Below are positions 47,073-57,003 of a stretch of 64,000 nt of DNA, in pieces. Positions within the stretch are counted from its first letter, which is position 1. The number at the start of each line of letters is the position of its first letter. Source of the stretch: Microbulbifer aggregans (GTDB lineage: Bacteria; Pseudomonadota; Gammaproteobacteria; Pseudomonadales; Cellvibrionaceae); NCBI RefSeq assembly GCF_001750105.1, contig NZ_CP014143.1, forward strand, positions 2,161,001 through 2,225,000, given 5' to 3'. The notes beneath the pieces are model-generated. The model was given only the letters and a program-made list of their open reading frames with translations, had not been told where the DNA came from and ran no database searches. The position numbers were made by a program, and so were the translations under genes.

Positions 47073-47082
47073 ATTCTCGGCC

Positions 47083-47937
47083 TCAGAGATCGATACGCAG
47101 AGACAGGTCAATGGCGCGCAGGTGCTTGGTGAGGCTGCCTGAAGAGATGTAATCCGCATCCAGTGCCGCAAGCTGCTGCAATCGATCGGCGTCGACGCTG
47201 CCGGAGATTTCGATTTTCGCTTTGCCTTTCGCCAGTGCCAGAGCCTCGCGGGTGTCGGCATCGCTGAACTCGTCCAGCATGATGACGTCCGCACCAGCGG
47301 CCAGGGCCTCGCGCAGTTCCTGCAGGTTTTCCACTTCGACTTCCACCAGTGCTTCTGGAGCAATGCCGCGCGCCTGCCGAATGGCTGTGTTGATGCCGCC
47401 GGCGGCCGCAATATGGTTCTCTTTGATCAGGAAGGCGTCATAGAGACCGATGCGGTGGTTGAAGCATCCACCGCACAGAACGGCATATTTCTGCGCAGTA
47501 CGCAGCCCGGGAATGGTCTTGCGTGTATCGAGGATTTTCACTCCGGTACCGGCGGCAAGGGCCGCGAAGCGGGCTGCAGTGGTGGCGGTTCCCGACAGCG
47601 TCTGCAGGAGGTTGAGCGCGGTGCGCTCACCGGTCAGGATGGCCCGGGCATTGCCTTCCAGTTCGAAAAGCACACTCTCTGCGGTTACGGAATCGCCGTC
47701 CTCACAGTGCCAGCGCAGTTTCAGTTCCGGGTCCAGCTGCCGAAAGACCTCCTCAACCCATGCCCGGCCACAGACGGTGCAGTCCTCGCGGGTGATGACC
47801 CGCGCTCGGGCCTCGCGATCGGCTGGAATCAGCTGTGCGGTGATGTCGCCGCTGCCCACATCCTCGTCCAGCGCCTGGCGAACAGTGCGCTTCAGATCCT
47901 CGAGCAGGTTGGGGATATCTGTATGTTCCGGTTGCAT
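47083..47937 (-). CDS. nadC: Quinolinate phosphoribosyltransferase
   Basis: Makes nicotinate mononucleotide from quinolinate and PRPP in de novo NAD synthesis. 284 residues. Signatures: [16 protein letters not shown] (about 18-33), [17 protein letters not shown] (about 103-119), [17 protein letters not shown] (about 136-152), [20 protein letters not shown] (about 156-175), and VEVEN (about 200-204), covering the Arg, Lys and Glu active-site residues. Divergent from the DUF1631 genes, the same neighbourhood as in Pseudomonas (nadC, DUF1631, ampD). Confidence 0.97.
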   Translation of the reverse strand: MQPEHTDIPNLLEDLKRTVRQALDEDVGSGDITAQLIPADREARARVITREDCTVCGRAWVEEVFRQLDPELKLRWHCEDGDSVTAESVLFELEGNARAILTGERTALNLLQTLSGTATTAARFAALAAGTGVKILDTRKTIPGLRTAQKYAVLCGGCFNHRIGLYDAFLIKENHIAAAGGINTAIRQARGIAPEALVEVEVENLQELREALAAGADVIMLDEFSDADTREALALAKGKAKIEISGSVDADRLQQLAALDADYISSGSLTKHLRAIDLSLRIDL

Positions 47938-48232
47938 CGATCGACCTCTTCTTGGAAGAGCGGCATCTTAGCAGAAATCGACCTGGCGAACGTGCTCATA
48001 GCGGCAACCGTGCTTTAGCCTCTCCTCTCGCACAGGGCTGTGAGCTGGGTCTCAAATACACTCTTAAGTCGTTGTCGTGCAGTGTCAAAATGGCGTTAGA
48101 ATGCCGCTGACGCTCGAGCAGCCCACAAGCGAGAAAAGAGGCGGCCAAAAGCGAAGATCGCGGATATACCCAGCTATCGCGGTTAACACTACCAGGACAA
48201 CGGAATGCCGTCGGGGGCATTCGGGGGACAAG

Positions 48233-50596
48233 GTGGAGAGTAAGGAGACGACCAATGTGATCTCCCTTTCGGGGAGATCTGGCGATCGCGCAGATGAAAA
48301 GGAGCAATGGCTCACTCGGGGCTCGTTGAGCCTGCCCGATACTGTTATCACCCTCAGGGGGAAGGCGAAAGACCTCCTGCTGGAGCGACTCAAACACCTG
48401 TTCAGCAAAGTCGATGACTCGCTGTTTTCAATGGCGGAGCGAGCCCATGGTCAGGAAGAGCAGGACGGACTCTTCCAGGCGCTCAGGCTGTTAAGGGTCG
48501 AACGGCGCAGTCTTGCCGCCCGCTTTGCGGCAAACATCGAGAATGACTTCCAGCTTCAGGAAACCACTGAAGAGGCTGAAGATCGCTTACTGTCTGAAAA
48601 TCTTTCCCTGGTCCACAACGATGACCTGGAGCAGATGGTTGCTGTTGAGACCATGGTCACCAACGCCGAGAGAGACTTTGCCGAGCCCCTGGCCGAACTC
48701 ACACTGCGACTCGACTCCCTCTATCCACTCAAAGTCTTCGAGAAAAATAATCCCCTGCGCCCGGAATCGGTCTGCGATGCGTTCGTAGAGGCTCTGCGTC
48801 CGCTGGAAATCCATATTCGCGCACGACTGACCGTGCTGAAGAAATTCGAGCAGGAAGTCATGGTGCGCCTGGGAGAGTTCTACGATGGCTGTAACCAGCT
48901 GCTTGTCGATCAGGGGGTTCTGCCGGACCTGAGTCAGCACCGGAGAGCGGCCCGCCGGGAGCAGGCGCGAGCAGGCCAGCCGGAGCCACAAGAAACCACG
49001 CCTTCGACAGCGGGCAACTCAGCGGGCCCTGTTGCACAGTCCGGTCAGGGCGGGGCTGGTGTATATGGCCAGGGCACACCCGTGGCTGCGGGCGCGGCAA
49101 TGCAGCCACCCTCGGCCGGACAGTTTGCCCCCGGGCTACTGCCGCCCACCGCAGGTCTTGCGCCCATGCCGCCATCTGACCTTCTCGGTCATCTCGGCGA
49201 GTTGCAGAACTCGGCAACCATCGCCCACGGCTCGGGCGTTCAGTTACTGGATGTCAGTCAGCTTCTGCAACAGCGCCTGGTGGAGGCCAACCAGTCTGCG
49301 TCCCTTGCCAAAGTGGACAGTGACATTATCAAGCTGGTCGAGATGCTGTTTTCGTTCATCCTTGAAGACCGGAATCTGGCCGAGCCAATCAAGTCGCAGC
49401 TGGGGCGGCTACAGCTGCCTCTTCTCAAAGTGGGCATTGCCGACAAATCGCTGTTCTCCAAAGGCGGGCACCCCGCGCGTAAATTGCTCAATGCCCTTGC
49501 CGATGCCGCAACCGGTTGGCAGGCGGGAGAAAGCTACGAGCGAGATCCCCTCTACCGGGAGACCTCGGGGATTGTCGACCGGGTTCTGAATGAGTTCGAT
49601 CAAGACGTCGGTCTCTTTTCCGAATTGCTGGCTTCATTTCAGGAGTTCATCGCGCGCGAGCGCAAGCGTGCTGAAATGCTCGAACGTCGTGTTGTCGACG
49701 AGGCGGACGGCAGGGCAAGAACTCAGGCTGCCAAAGCCCGTGTCGCGGCGGTTGTCGATGCTCTCGTTGCCGAGAGAGATCTGCCGCAGGTGGTACACGA
49801 CTGGTTGAAAAAGGTGTGGAGTAATGTGCTATTCCTGACTTCGGTAAAAGAGGGAACCGAGTCAGAGGCCTGGAGCCGGGAGGTCCGCACCGCACGTGAT
49901 CTGGTCTGGAGTGTCCATGCCCCCATGCCGGACAATCGGCAACAGCTTCTCGCGCTCTTGCCTGCGCTGCAGGAACGGCTGAAGGATGGGGTGAAGACTG
50001 TGTCCCTGAACCCATTCGAAGCCCGCCGACTGTTTGCCGATTTAAAGGAAATCTATCGTGAACGCTTTGCGCTCGCTCAGCGGCTGCTCGCTGAAACAGA
50101 GGTTTCGGAGCAGGTGCAGGTAGAGGAAGAGCCCAATGTTCCCGCTCAGGCAATTAGCCCGGTGGCCGAAAGCATTGAGAGTTCGGAGACTAGTGGTGTC
50201 GATGATAATGCGGTGCCCCAGCTCGAGGAGCTGGAGCAGGTCGCGGCAGACGCCGAGGTTTCGGTGTCCCTGCCGACCGAAGACGACGCTCAAGAAGTTG
50301 ATGAAAATGATGCGCACTGGCAGATGACATTCCGGCTGGCACAGGGTAGCTGGTTTGAATTCAAGCGCACGGCAGATGAACAATTCCGTTGTCGCCTGGC
50401 AGCGGTGATCAAGGATATTGATCAGTTTATTTTCGTGAACCGCAATGGTGCGAAAGTTGCCGAATTCACCCGCCTGGAGTTGGCCCTCGCGTTGCGAGAG
50501 GTGAGGCTGATGCCCCTTGACGATGGCATGCTGTTTGAGCGGGCACTGCAGTCAGTGATTGGTAATGTACGCAAGAGTCGCGAGACGACAAATTAG
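48233..50596 (+). CDS. DUF1631 protein, first paralogue
   Basis: 787 residues from a GTG start at 48233. This start is chosen because its first 15 residues (ESKETTNVISLSGR) align without gaps with the start of the downstream paralogue; the open frame runs back to 48077. Shared blocks with the paralogue include EEQDGLFQALR, PLAELTLRLDSLYPLKV and RARLTVLKKFEQ in the N-terminal third, and SKGGHPARKLLNALADAA plus a C-terminal FRCRLAAVIKDIDQFIFVNR. A Pro/Gly/Ala/Gln-rich linker occupies about 240-325. DUF1631 proteins have no established function. Single-copy in Pseudomonas; duplicated here. Confidence 0.88.
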   Translation: MESKETTNVISLSGRSGDRADEKEQWLTRGSLSLPDTVITLRGKAKDLLLERLKHLFSKVDDSLFSMAERAHGQEEQDGLFQALRLLRVERRSLAARFAANIENDFQLQETTEEAEDRLLSENLSLVHNDDLEQMVAVETMVTNAERDFAEPLAELTLRLDSLYPLKVFEKNNPLRPESVCDAFVEALRPLEIHIRARLTVLKKFEQEVMVRLGEFYDGCNQLLVDQGVLPDLSQHRRAARREQARAGQPEPQETTPSTAGNSAGPVAQSGQGGAGVYGQGTPVAAGAAMQPPSAGQFAPGLLPPTAGLAPMPPSDLLGHLGELQNSATIAHGSGVQLLDVSQLLQQRLVEANQSASLAKVDSDIIKLVEMLFSFILEDRNLAEPIKSQLGRLQLPLLKVGIADKSLFSKGGHPARKLLNALADAATGWQAGESYERDPLYRETSGIVDRVLNEFDQDVGLFSELLASFQEFIARERKRAEMLERRVVDEADGRARTQAAKARVAAVVDALVAERDLPQVVHDWLKKVWSNVLFLTSVKEGTESEAWSREVRTARDLVWSVHAPMPDNRQQLLALLPALQERLKDGVKTVSLNPFEARRLFADLKEIYRERFALAQRLLAETEVSEQVQVEEEPNVPAQAISPVAESIESSETSGVDDNAVPQLEELEQVAADAEVSVSLPTEDDAQEVDENDAHWQMTFRLAQGSWFEFKRTADEQFRCRLAAVIKDIDQFIFVNRNGAKVAEFTRLELALALREVRLMPLDDGMLFERALQSVIGNVRKSRETTN

Positions 50597-50997
50597 CGGC
50601 TCTCGCCATGCCCTTTTGATGTCACGGAAAGGCAGGTTGTCATTGGCGCTCAACCTGCTTGTCAATTTGTGACATTTTCATATTTTCTGCCTGCCAATTC
50701 TGACTTTCCGCCAAATTGTGGAAAAATTTCGACTAAATGATGGTGTAAGTACCCGCCAACCTCTTGCTTGCTGACAGCATTTCCCGGATATTCTCATCTG
50801 CGCTTGTTAACTTTATAAATGCGACGCAGTTCAATTTTTGAACCTGCTCTTTATCAAGTTTCCGCTCGGGGCGGAGACGGTTAATAATCAGAGCGCTGGT
50901 TACCTTTTGATCAGTATATTCGATGCATCCGTTCAGGTCAGGACGACCGTCGGAGAAATCCTATTTCTCAGCGCCAGGGTGGCGAGCAGAGGCAATC
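50597..50997 (+). other. 401-bp region between the two DUF1631 genes
   Basis: No gene seen. The middle (about 50670-50850) is AT-rich compared with its surroundings and includes TTGTGA, TTTTCATATTTT and TATAAA stretches, so a promoter for the second paralogue is likely, but no pair of boxes at ideal spacing can be fixed. A break of this size means the duplicate is probably not simply co-transcribed. Confidence 0.5.
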
Positions 50998-53691
50998 ATG
51001 GATACCAATGACTTCCCGCGCGTGGTCGCGTTTTCCGGAAAAAATGTCAATGACTCCGGAAGATCCCGTACTTCCCCTCTACCAAGTAAAGTCGCCAGCG
51101 TCCGCGACACCGCCAGTAGCTGGCTATTCGCGCGGGTAAAAGAAATATTCACAGCCGTGGATGACACCCTGTTTGCCACCGCTGAAAAAGTGCTTACCCA
51201 GGAAGAGCAGGACGGACTATTTCAGGCTCTGCGGGTATTACGGCTGGAGCGCAACCGGGTCACCGACCGCTTTATCAGTGGGGTTTCCCAGGCATTTGAA
51301 GACCTGAATGATCCGCACCGAGCGCGCGAGAACTCCGCTACGCGTGAAGCTGCCGCTGCCGATGGCAGTCTCTCTCTGGTCCAGAATGATGATCTGGAAC
51401 AGCAGGTGGCCATCAAGACGATTATCGCCGCGGTAAAGCGGGATCACGCAAGCCCCATCGCAGAGCTGACCCTGCGTCTCGATACTCTGCTGCCGTCAAA
51501 GGTTTATGACGAGAACATGCCGCTTTCACCGGCGGTGGTTTGTGATGCCTTTATTCAGGCCCTGAGCCCGCTGGATATTCACCTGCGGGCGCGCCTCACC
51601 GTACTGAAGAAGTTCGAACAGTTACTGGGCCTGAAACTTGGAACCTTGTACAAGAACTGCAATGACCTCCTGATCGAAAAAGGCGTTCTGCCCGGCCTGA
51701 AAGATCCCCTGCTGCACCGCCGCACCAGGAGCGGGAATACCCCGCCGCCGGCACCGCAAGCCAGTGCACCCACAGCCCAGCCGGAACAGGGTGAGCTGGG
51801 GGAGCATGCTGTTCAAAACCCCTGGCAGGGCGGCATGGTGCCCGGTGCCGGTCCCGCCTCTGGATTTGGAGTGCCGGCTGCTGGTATGCCAGCTTCTGGC
51901 GCAGTCCCGGGCTTTTCTGCACCTTCCGGGGGAATGCCGGCCGCGGCAGGCCCCGCTGCGGGAGCTCAGGGTGGTGCGGGCTCCACCGCTGTGCCTTATG
52001 GCTCTGGAGGTATGGTAGGGGGCGCTGGCGTCCCCGGTGGTGCCGCCGGGCAGTCTGGCGGTGGTGCGGGCGGCTACGGCCTGATGCCCGCCTCCGCGGG
52101 TGTTGCCCCCATGGCAACTCCAGACCTGTTACAGCACCTGGGTGCGCTCCAGGTCAGCGTGCCCCTTCAGGCGGGCCCTACCGGTCAACTGCTGGATGTC
52201 AGTGGCCTGTTGCAGGATCGCCTGGTCGAGTCCAAACAGAAAGCCTCGCTGGAAGAACTCGACAGCGAAGTTATCCGCATGGTGGATATGCTGTTCTCCT
52301 TCATGCTGGAGGACCGCAATCTCGCCGAGCCCATCAAGGTTCAGCTCATTCGCCTCCAGCTGCCGCTGCTGAAACTGGCGGTAGCCGACAAGGCGTTCTT
52401 CAGTAAAGGCGGCCATCCGGCGCGGAAGTTGTTCAATGCCCTGGCAGATGCCGCCATTGGCTGGCAGCCTGGCGAAAACTTCCGCGAGGAGCCCTTCTAC
52501 AAAGAGATCTCGCTGATCGTTGAGGAGGTGCTGGAGAAATTCGATCAGGACGAAGGCATATTCGTCCAGTTGCTGGAAGATTTTGAGGCCTTCGTCGATC
52601 GGGAGCGTCGTCGCGCCCGGGTGATGGAGCGCCGCTCAGTGGAGGAGGCGCAGGGTAGTGCCCGGGTGGAAGCAGCCAAGGCGCGCGTTGCCGCTGTCTT
52701 TGACGCGCTCACCGCCGAGCGCCGGCTGCCCAAGGTAGTACATGTCTGGCTGAACCGGGTCTGGAACAGCGTCCTCTTTCGCACCTGCCTTAAAGAGGGT
52801 ACTGACAGTGATCAGTGGCGTCGCAATGTCCTGACCGCCCGTGACCTGGTCTGGAGCGTCGTAGCGCCGATGCCAGAAAGCAGTTTCAAGATGCAGCAGT
52901 TGCTGCCTGGGCTGCGCAAGCGTCTGGATGAGGGAGCGGCGTCCCTGTCACTGAATGCCGGGGACCGCCAGCGGCTGATGCAGGCGCTGGACCGGCTGTA
53001 TCGCGAGCGACAGACGCTGGCCGATCGCGTGGAGTCCGAGCGCGAGCGCCGCACCCGCGAGCGCCTGGTGCAGGAACTGCGCCGCGAGGCTGACAGTATT
53101 CTTCGTATCCCCGATGTCGCTCCTCAGGAAACGGTCGAGGCCAAGGTGCAGCAGGGAGATATCGCGGCACCGGCAGCCGAAATTTCTGCGTTGGCAGAGG
53201 GCGAGCACGCCGACCCCACCGTGGAAGTGGATGTGCAGGAGCTGCTTGATGGCGACGCCGACCTGCCGCGGATGGAGACGCTGGAGCAGGTGGTGCAGGA
53301 AGCACCGCAGCGCAAAGAGGCAACCCTCAAGCCGCTGTCGGATTCTGATGAGCACTGGCGGCAGACCTACCACCTGAAAGACAGCTGGTTCATGCTGCAC
53401 GAGGCTGACAAGGCTCCGGTGCGCTGTCGATTGGCGGCGATTATCCGCGATCTGGATCAGTTTATGTTCGTCAATCGCTCCGGAGCCCGGGTGGCGATTT
53501 ACAGCCGTTTGCAGCTGGCTCACGCCTTGCGGGAAGAAAAGATGACACCACTGGAACAGGGGCCGCTGTTTGAGCGCGCCCTGCAGCATGTGGTTGGCAA
53601 TATCGGCGACAGCAAGATCCCTGTCTCCGTCGGTGAGGATGCGGTGTCCGAGCAGGTTTCCGCTGAAGCGCCGGTGCCCGAAGAGGGCTGA
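50998..53691 (+). CDS. DUF1631 protein, second paralogue with long Gly/Ala/Pro linker
   Basis: 897 residues from the ATG at 50998 (MDTNDFPRVVAFSGKN) with AGAGG upstream. N-terminal helical domain about 30-240 with EEQDGLFQALRVLRLERNR, then a low-complexity linker (about 260-375) very rich in Gly, Ala and Pro, roughly 35 residues longer than in its neighbour. The conserved core (about 380-700) and the C-terminal RCRLAAIIRDLDQFMFVNRSGARV block follow. The C-terminal block looks beta-rich and recalls PilZ-like folds, but no RxxxR motif is present. Lies directly upstream of ampD. Confidence 0.88.
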   Translation: MDTNDFPRVVAFSGKNVNDSGRSRTSPLPSKVASVRDTASSWLFARVKEIFTAVDDTLFATAEKVLTQEEQDGLFQALRVLRLERNRVTDRFISGVSQAFEDLNDPHRARENSATREAAAADGSLSLVQNDDLEQQVAIKTIIAAVKRDHASPIAELTLRLDTLLPSKVYDENMPLSPAVVCDAFIQALSPLDIHLRARLTVLKKFEQLLGLKLGTLYKNCNDLLIEKGVLPGLKDPLLHRRTRSGNTPPPAPQASAPTAQPEQGELGEHAVQNPWQGGMVPGAGPASGFGVPAAGMPASGAVPGFSAPSGGMPAAAGPAAGAQGGAGSTAVPYGSGGMVGGAGVPGGAAGQSGGGAGGYGLMPASAGVAPMATPDLLQHLGALQVSVPLQAGPTGQLLDVSGLLQDRLVESKQKASLEELDSEVIRMVDMLFSFMLEDRNLAEPIKVQLIRLQLPLLKLAVADKAFFSKGGHPARKLFNALADAAIGWQPGENFREEPFYKEISLIVEEVLEKFDQDEGIFVQLLEDFEAFVDRERRRARVMERRSVEEAQGSARVEAAKARVAAVFDALTAERRLPKVVHVWLNRVWNSVLFRTCLKEGTDSDQWRRNVLTARDLVWSVVAPMPESSFKMQQLLPGLRKRLDEGAASLSLNAGDRQRLMQALDRLYRERQTLADRVESERERRTRERLVQELRREADSILRIPDVAPQETVEAKVQQGDIAAPAAEISALAEGEHADPTVEVDVQELLDGDADLPRMETLEQVVQEAPQRKEATLKPLSDSDEHWRQTYHLKDSWFMLHEADKAPVRCRLAAIIRDLDQFMFVNRSGARVAIYSRLQLAHALREEKMTPLEQGPLFERALQHVVGNIGDSKIPVSVGEDAVSEQVSAEAPVPEEG

Positions 53692-53788
53692 TTCTCTCGC
53701 CCTGCGGTTGGCGACTCCTTCCCCCTCTCCATACAATGGCTTTTTGTCGGCGCCCCTCCGGGGCGCCCGAAGAGGGCTGTTCCTGTCA

Positions 53789-54355
53789 ATGAAGAACTAC
53801 CGAGTGGAAAATGGCTGGCTGGACGGTGCACGTCGGGTTCCCAGCCCACACTGTAATGACCGTCCGGAAGGTGCTGAGGTCGACCTGCTGGTAATTCACA
53901 GTATCAGCTTGCCGCCGGGGCAATATGGAGGGAATTACATCGATGATTTCTTCCAGGGGCATCTCGATACCAGCGCTCACCCCTATTTTGAAGAGATCGG
54001 GGGCATGGAGGTTTCCGCGCATCTGCTGATCGATCGCGAGGGTGCTGTCACCCAATACGTGCCTTTTGATCGCCGCGCCTGGCACGCCGGCCAGTCGGAA
54101 TTCTGTGGGCGTTGTAACTGCAACGACTTCTCTATAGGTATCGAGCTCGAGGGAATTGACACTGATACCTATACAGAAGCGCAGTACCGGGCACTTGCCG
54201 ATGTTACCAGCGCGATCATGGAAGCCTACCCGGGGATCAGTACCGACACCATTACCGGACACTCCGATATCGCGCCGGGCCGCAAGCTGGATCCCGGCCC
54301 CGGTTTTGACTGGCAGCACTACCAACGAGAGCTCGAGCAGGTGCAGAAGGCCTGA
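53789..54355 (+). CDS. ampD: 1,6-anhydro-N-acetylmuramyl-L-alanine amidase
   Basis: Cytoplasmic amidase that removes stem peptides from recycled anhydromuropeptides; loss of AmpD induces AmpC beta-lactamase in species with AmpR. 188 residues from the ATG at 53789 (MKNYRVENGWLDGARRV); the upstream open frame overlaps the DUF1631 gene. Zinc ligands His37, His158 and Asp168, plus the catalytic Glu119 and Lys166 (HSDIAPGRKLDPG), match the AmpD family. Upstream of ampE as in Pseudomonas. Confidence 0.95.
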   Translation: MKNYRVENGWLDGARRVPSPHCNDRPEGAEVDLLVIHSISLPPGQYGGNYIDDFFQGHLDTSAHPYFEEIGGMEVSAHLLIDREGAVTQYVPFDRRAWHAGQSEFCGRCNCNDFSIGIELEGIDTDTYTEAQYRALADVTSAIMEAYPGISTDTITGHSDIAPGRKLDPGPGFDWQHYQRELEQVQKA

Positions 54356-54363
54356 CGGTTGCC

Positions 54364-54398
54364 GCCGGCCGGTCATGAGGGTTTTTCCGCCGGCCGGC
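54364..54398 (+). terminator. GC-rich hairpin between ampD and ampE
   Basis: Stem GCCGGCCGG / CCGGCCGGC with a 17-base loop that contains the run GGGTTTTT. It starts eight bases after the ampD stop. Possibly an attenuator between the two genes; no T-run follows the stem. Confidence 0.4.
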
Positions 54399-54440
54399 TA
54401 GCGGTATTCTGTAACCTGTCTTTTCCGATCGAGAATAACT

Positions 54441-55313
54441 ATGGCCCTGCTCATTGTGTTGATCGCCCTGGCGCTGGTGCAGCTCTGGGGTTCTGGTGCA
54501 CCGGTGCACCGGGATGGCTGGTTCCGCTGGTGGCGGCATCGCCTGATGGGATTCCCGGCCCTGCAGCAAAACCCGGGTTTGATGCTGATCGCAGCTGTTC
54601 TGCCGCCGGCGCTGCTGGGCGCGGTGATCATGGTCATGGCTGAGGCGCTGCTGGGCTGGCTCGGAATACTGTTCGCTGGCGTGCCCCTACTCCTCTACTG
54701 CCTCGGCCGCGGCAACTTCAACGAGATGATCTCCAATTACCTGCGTTACTGGTACCAAGGCGATCTGGCCGCGGCCCGCACGGCGGCCGCGCCCCTGTTG
54801 CCACCTCACGAGGAAGAGAGTGCATCCCCGCAGCAACTGCACGAGCAGGTATTTCGCGGCGCGGCCTATTGTGCGTTCGAGCGTCTGTTTGCAGTGCTCT
54901 TCTGGTTTATTTTGCTGGGTATCCCCGGCGCACTCCTGTTTCGGCTGAGTGCCCTCTATGCAGAAGAAGAGGGGACTGATAACAGTATGGCTGCCCGTTG
55001 GCTGTGGCTGCTCGAGTGGCTGCCGGTCCGGCTGATGGGCTTCAGTTTTGCCATCGTTGGCAACTTCGCGGGCTGCTACCGGGCCTGGCGCCAGTGCCTG
55101 ACCTGCCGGGAACGGGGTACAGACGAAGTACTGGAAGCGTATCTTGAGGGTGCTCTGGGCGGTATTGACGCCAGTGAGTGCAGTGCCGGATTCGAAGTTG
55201 GGGAAGCCCAGCGGGCTTGTGGTGCGCAACTGGAGGGCCTGCAGGCGCTACTGTCGCGCTCACTGTTGCTGTGGATCACGGTGATGGCACTGGTAGTCCT
55301 CTTCGGCTACTAA
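54441..55313 (+). CDS. ampE: AmpE membrane protein
   Basis: 290 residues with four hydrophobic segments (about 1-12, 48-88, 150-172 and 272-290). AmpE signatures are RDGWFRWWRHRL (about 24-35), NFNEMISNYLRYWYQGDLAAARTAA (about 91-115) and the EQVFRGAAYCAFERLFAVLFWF block (about 134-155). AmpE is an inner-membrane regulator-like protein paired with AmpD; its biochemical activity is not firmly known. Related to CobD/CbiB in fold. Confidence 0.93.
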   Translation: MALLIVLIALALVQLWGSGAPVHRDGWFRWWRHRLMGFPALQQNPGLMLIAAVLPPALLGAVIMVMAEALLGWLGILFAGVPLLLYCLGRGNFNEMISNYLRYWYQGDLAAARTAAAPLLPPHEEESASPQQLHEQVFRGAAYCAFERLFAVLFWFILLGIPGALLFRLSALYAEEEGTDNSMAARWLWLLEWLPVRLMGFSFAIVGNFAGCYRAWRQCLTCRERGTDEVLEAYLEGALGGIDASECSAGFEVGEAQRACGAQLEGLQALLSRSLLLWITVMALVVLFGY

Positions 55314-55355
55314 CTGGGCCCGGCACCGCTTGCGCAGGGTGAACTGGTACCTAAT

Positions 55356-55372
55356 TTGGAATATTGTTCCAA
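55356..55372. promoter_or_regulatory. Inverted repeat upstream of the aldehyde dehydrogenase gene
   Basis: TTGGAA-TATTG-TTCCAA, six-base arms with a five-base spacer, in AT-rich sequence about 125 bases upstream of the dehydrogenase start. Candidate operator. Confidence 0.4.
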
Positions 55373-55426
55373 TTGATGGATTGACTTGCCTCCTGGCCGG
55401 CAAGATATTGCAGCCGCCAGCAGGCG

Positions 55427-55444
55427 GGTTGTCCGCGGACAACC
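55427..55444. promoter_or_regulatory. 18-bp perfect palindrome upstream of the aldehyde dehydrogenase gene
   Basis: GGTTGTCCGCGGACAACC is a perfect palindrome ending 51 bases before the dehydrogenase start, in the position expected for a repressor operator. The regulator is not adjacent and is unknown. Confidence 0.5.
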
Positions 55445-55495
55445 GTTATTTCCTGTTGTAAATCGCTATAAAAACCAGAAACGCGGGATAGATTC

Positions 55496-56926
55496 ATGGA
55501 TGCAGCGACACTGGAGCCCAAGATGGCTACTGAACTTGATTCCAGCCAAGGTACCCATCTCAACGCACCGGCGCTGGTCGCCGGTCTGCGAACTTACTTT
55601 CGCAGTGGGACTACCGCTGAACTGAGCTGGCGGCGTCAGCAGCTCGCCCAGCTGCGCAAGATGCTGACGGAGAACGAGAAGCGCTTTCTCGACGCCCTGA
55701 AGAGCGACCTCAACAAGGCGCCCCAGGAAGGGTTCATGACCGAAATCTCGGCCGTTGTCGGAGATATCGATCACGCCCTCAAACACCTGAAGCGCTGGGT
55801 ACGTCCCCGTGGTGTATCGACGCCCATCGTTGCGCAGCCGGGCAAGAGCTACATCCTGCCGGAACCCCTGGGTGTGGTTCTGATTATCGGTGCCTGGAAC
55901 TATCCGCTGCAGCTGACTCTCTCTCCGCTGGTGCCGGCGATCGCCGCCGGCAACTGCGCCGTGGTCAAGCCATCGGAATTGTCACCGGCCACCTCCGCCC
56001 TGATTGCCGAGCTGTTACCCCGCTACCTCGACAGTGACGCCTTTGCCTGCGTCGAGGGCGCGGTCGACGAAACCACCGCGCTGCTGGAGCAGCGCTGGGA
56101 TCATATTCTCTACACCGGTGGAGGCCATGTCGGGCGTATCGTCATGACGGCGGCGGCCAAACACCTGACGCCGGTTACCCTCGAGCTGGGCGGCAAGAGC
56201 CCCTGTATTGTCGCCGACGATGCCGATATCGAGGTCACCGCCCGTCGCATTGCCTGGGGCAAATTCACCAATGCCGGCCAGACCTGTATTGCACCGGATT
56301 ACCTGTTGTGTACACGGGCCACCGCCGAGCGGCTGTTGCCGGCGATCGAAAAGTCCGTGCGCGACATGTTTGGCGAGAACCCGCGCGAGTCCTCCGATTA
56401 CGGTCGTATCGTCAACGAACGGCATGCCCGCCGCCTGGCAGCCTATCTCGAAGACGGCGAGGTGTTGTGGGGGGGAGAGGTGGACCCGGAAAGCCGCTAT
56501 GTGGCGCCGACACTGATCCGCAACGCCGGGCCCGAGACGCCAGTGATGCAGGAGGAAATTTTCGGCCCCATCCTGCCAGTGGTGGAGCTGGATGATTTCA
56601 GCCGCGTGGAAGAGTTTGTCAACGAGCGGGAAAAGCCGCTCGCCCTCTATGTGTTCACCCAGGACCAGGCCACCGCTGACCGGATTCTGCGTCGTTGCAG
56701 TTCGGGTAATGCCTGTGTGAACGACTGCATGATGTTCATGGCGGCGCATGACTTGCCCTTCGGCGGCGTGGGGCCCAGTGGCATGGGCGCCTACCACGGT
56801 GAGCACGGCTTCAAGACGTTCAGCCACTACAAAGCCGTGATGAAGCGCAAGAATATTCTCGACCTGAGTGTGCGCTACGCGCCATTCAGTACTTTCAAGT
56901 TCAAGCTGTTGCGCTGGCTGCGCTGA
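55496..56926 (+). CDS. Aldehyde dehydrogenase, class 3-like
   Basis: Oxidises aldehydes to acids with NAD(P). 476 residues. Active-site Glu230 in LELGGKSP and nucleophile Cys264 in NAGQTCIAPDY are intact; the cofactor-binding block PLGVVLIIGAWNYPLQL is at about 122-138. Length, the lack of an N-terminal extension and a C-terminal basic/hydrophobic tail (FKFKLLRWLR) fit the membrane-leaning class 3 (fatty-aldehyde/coniferyl) group. A start at residue 10 (MATELD) is also possible. Preceded by two palindromes, so probably regulated. Confidence 0.92.
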   Translation: MDAATLEPKMATELDSSQGTHLNAPALVAGLRTYFRSGTTAELSWRRQQLAQLRKMLTENEKRFLDALKSDLNKAPQEGFMTEISAVVGDIDHALKHLKRWVRPRGVSTPIVAQPGKSYILPEPLGVVLIIGAWNYPLQLTLSPLVPAIAAGNCAVVKPSELSPATSALIAELLPRYLDSDAFACVEGAVDETTALLEQRWDHILYTGGGHVGRIVMTAAAKHLTPVTLELGGKSPCIVADDADIEVTARRIAWGKFTNAGQTCIAPDYLLCTRATAERLLPAIEKSVRDMFGENPRESSDYGRIVNERHARRLAAYLEDGEVLWGGEVDPESRYVAPTLIRNAGPETPVMQEEIFGPILPVVELDDFSRVEEFVNEREKPLALYVFTQDQATADRILRRCSSGNACVNDCMMFMAAHDLPFGGVGPSGMGAYHGEHGFKTFSHYKAVMKRKNILDLSVRYAPFSTFKFKLLRWLR

Positions 56927-57003
56927 GTCCCCACCATTTATGTGCAAAGTCCGGCCGCTGCGGCCGGACTGGCGATATTGATCAATAAGGTTTGCCGCGC
57001 CCC

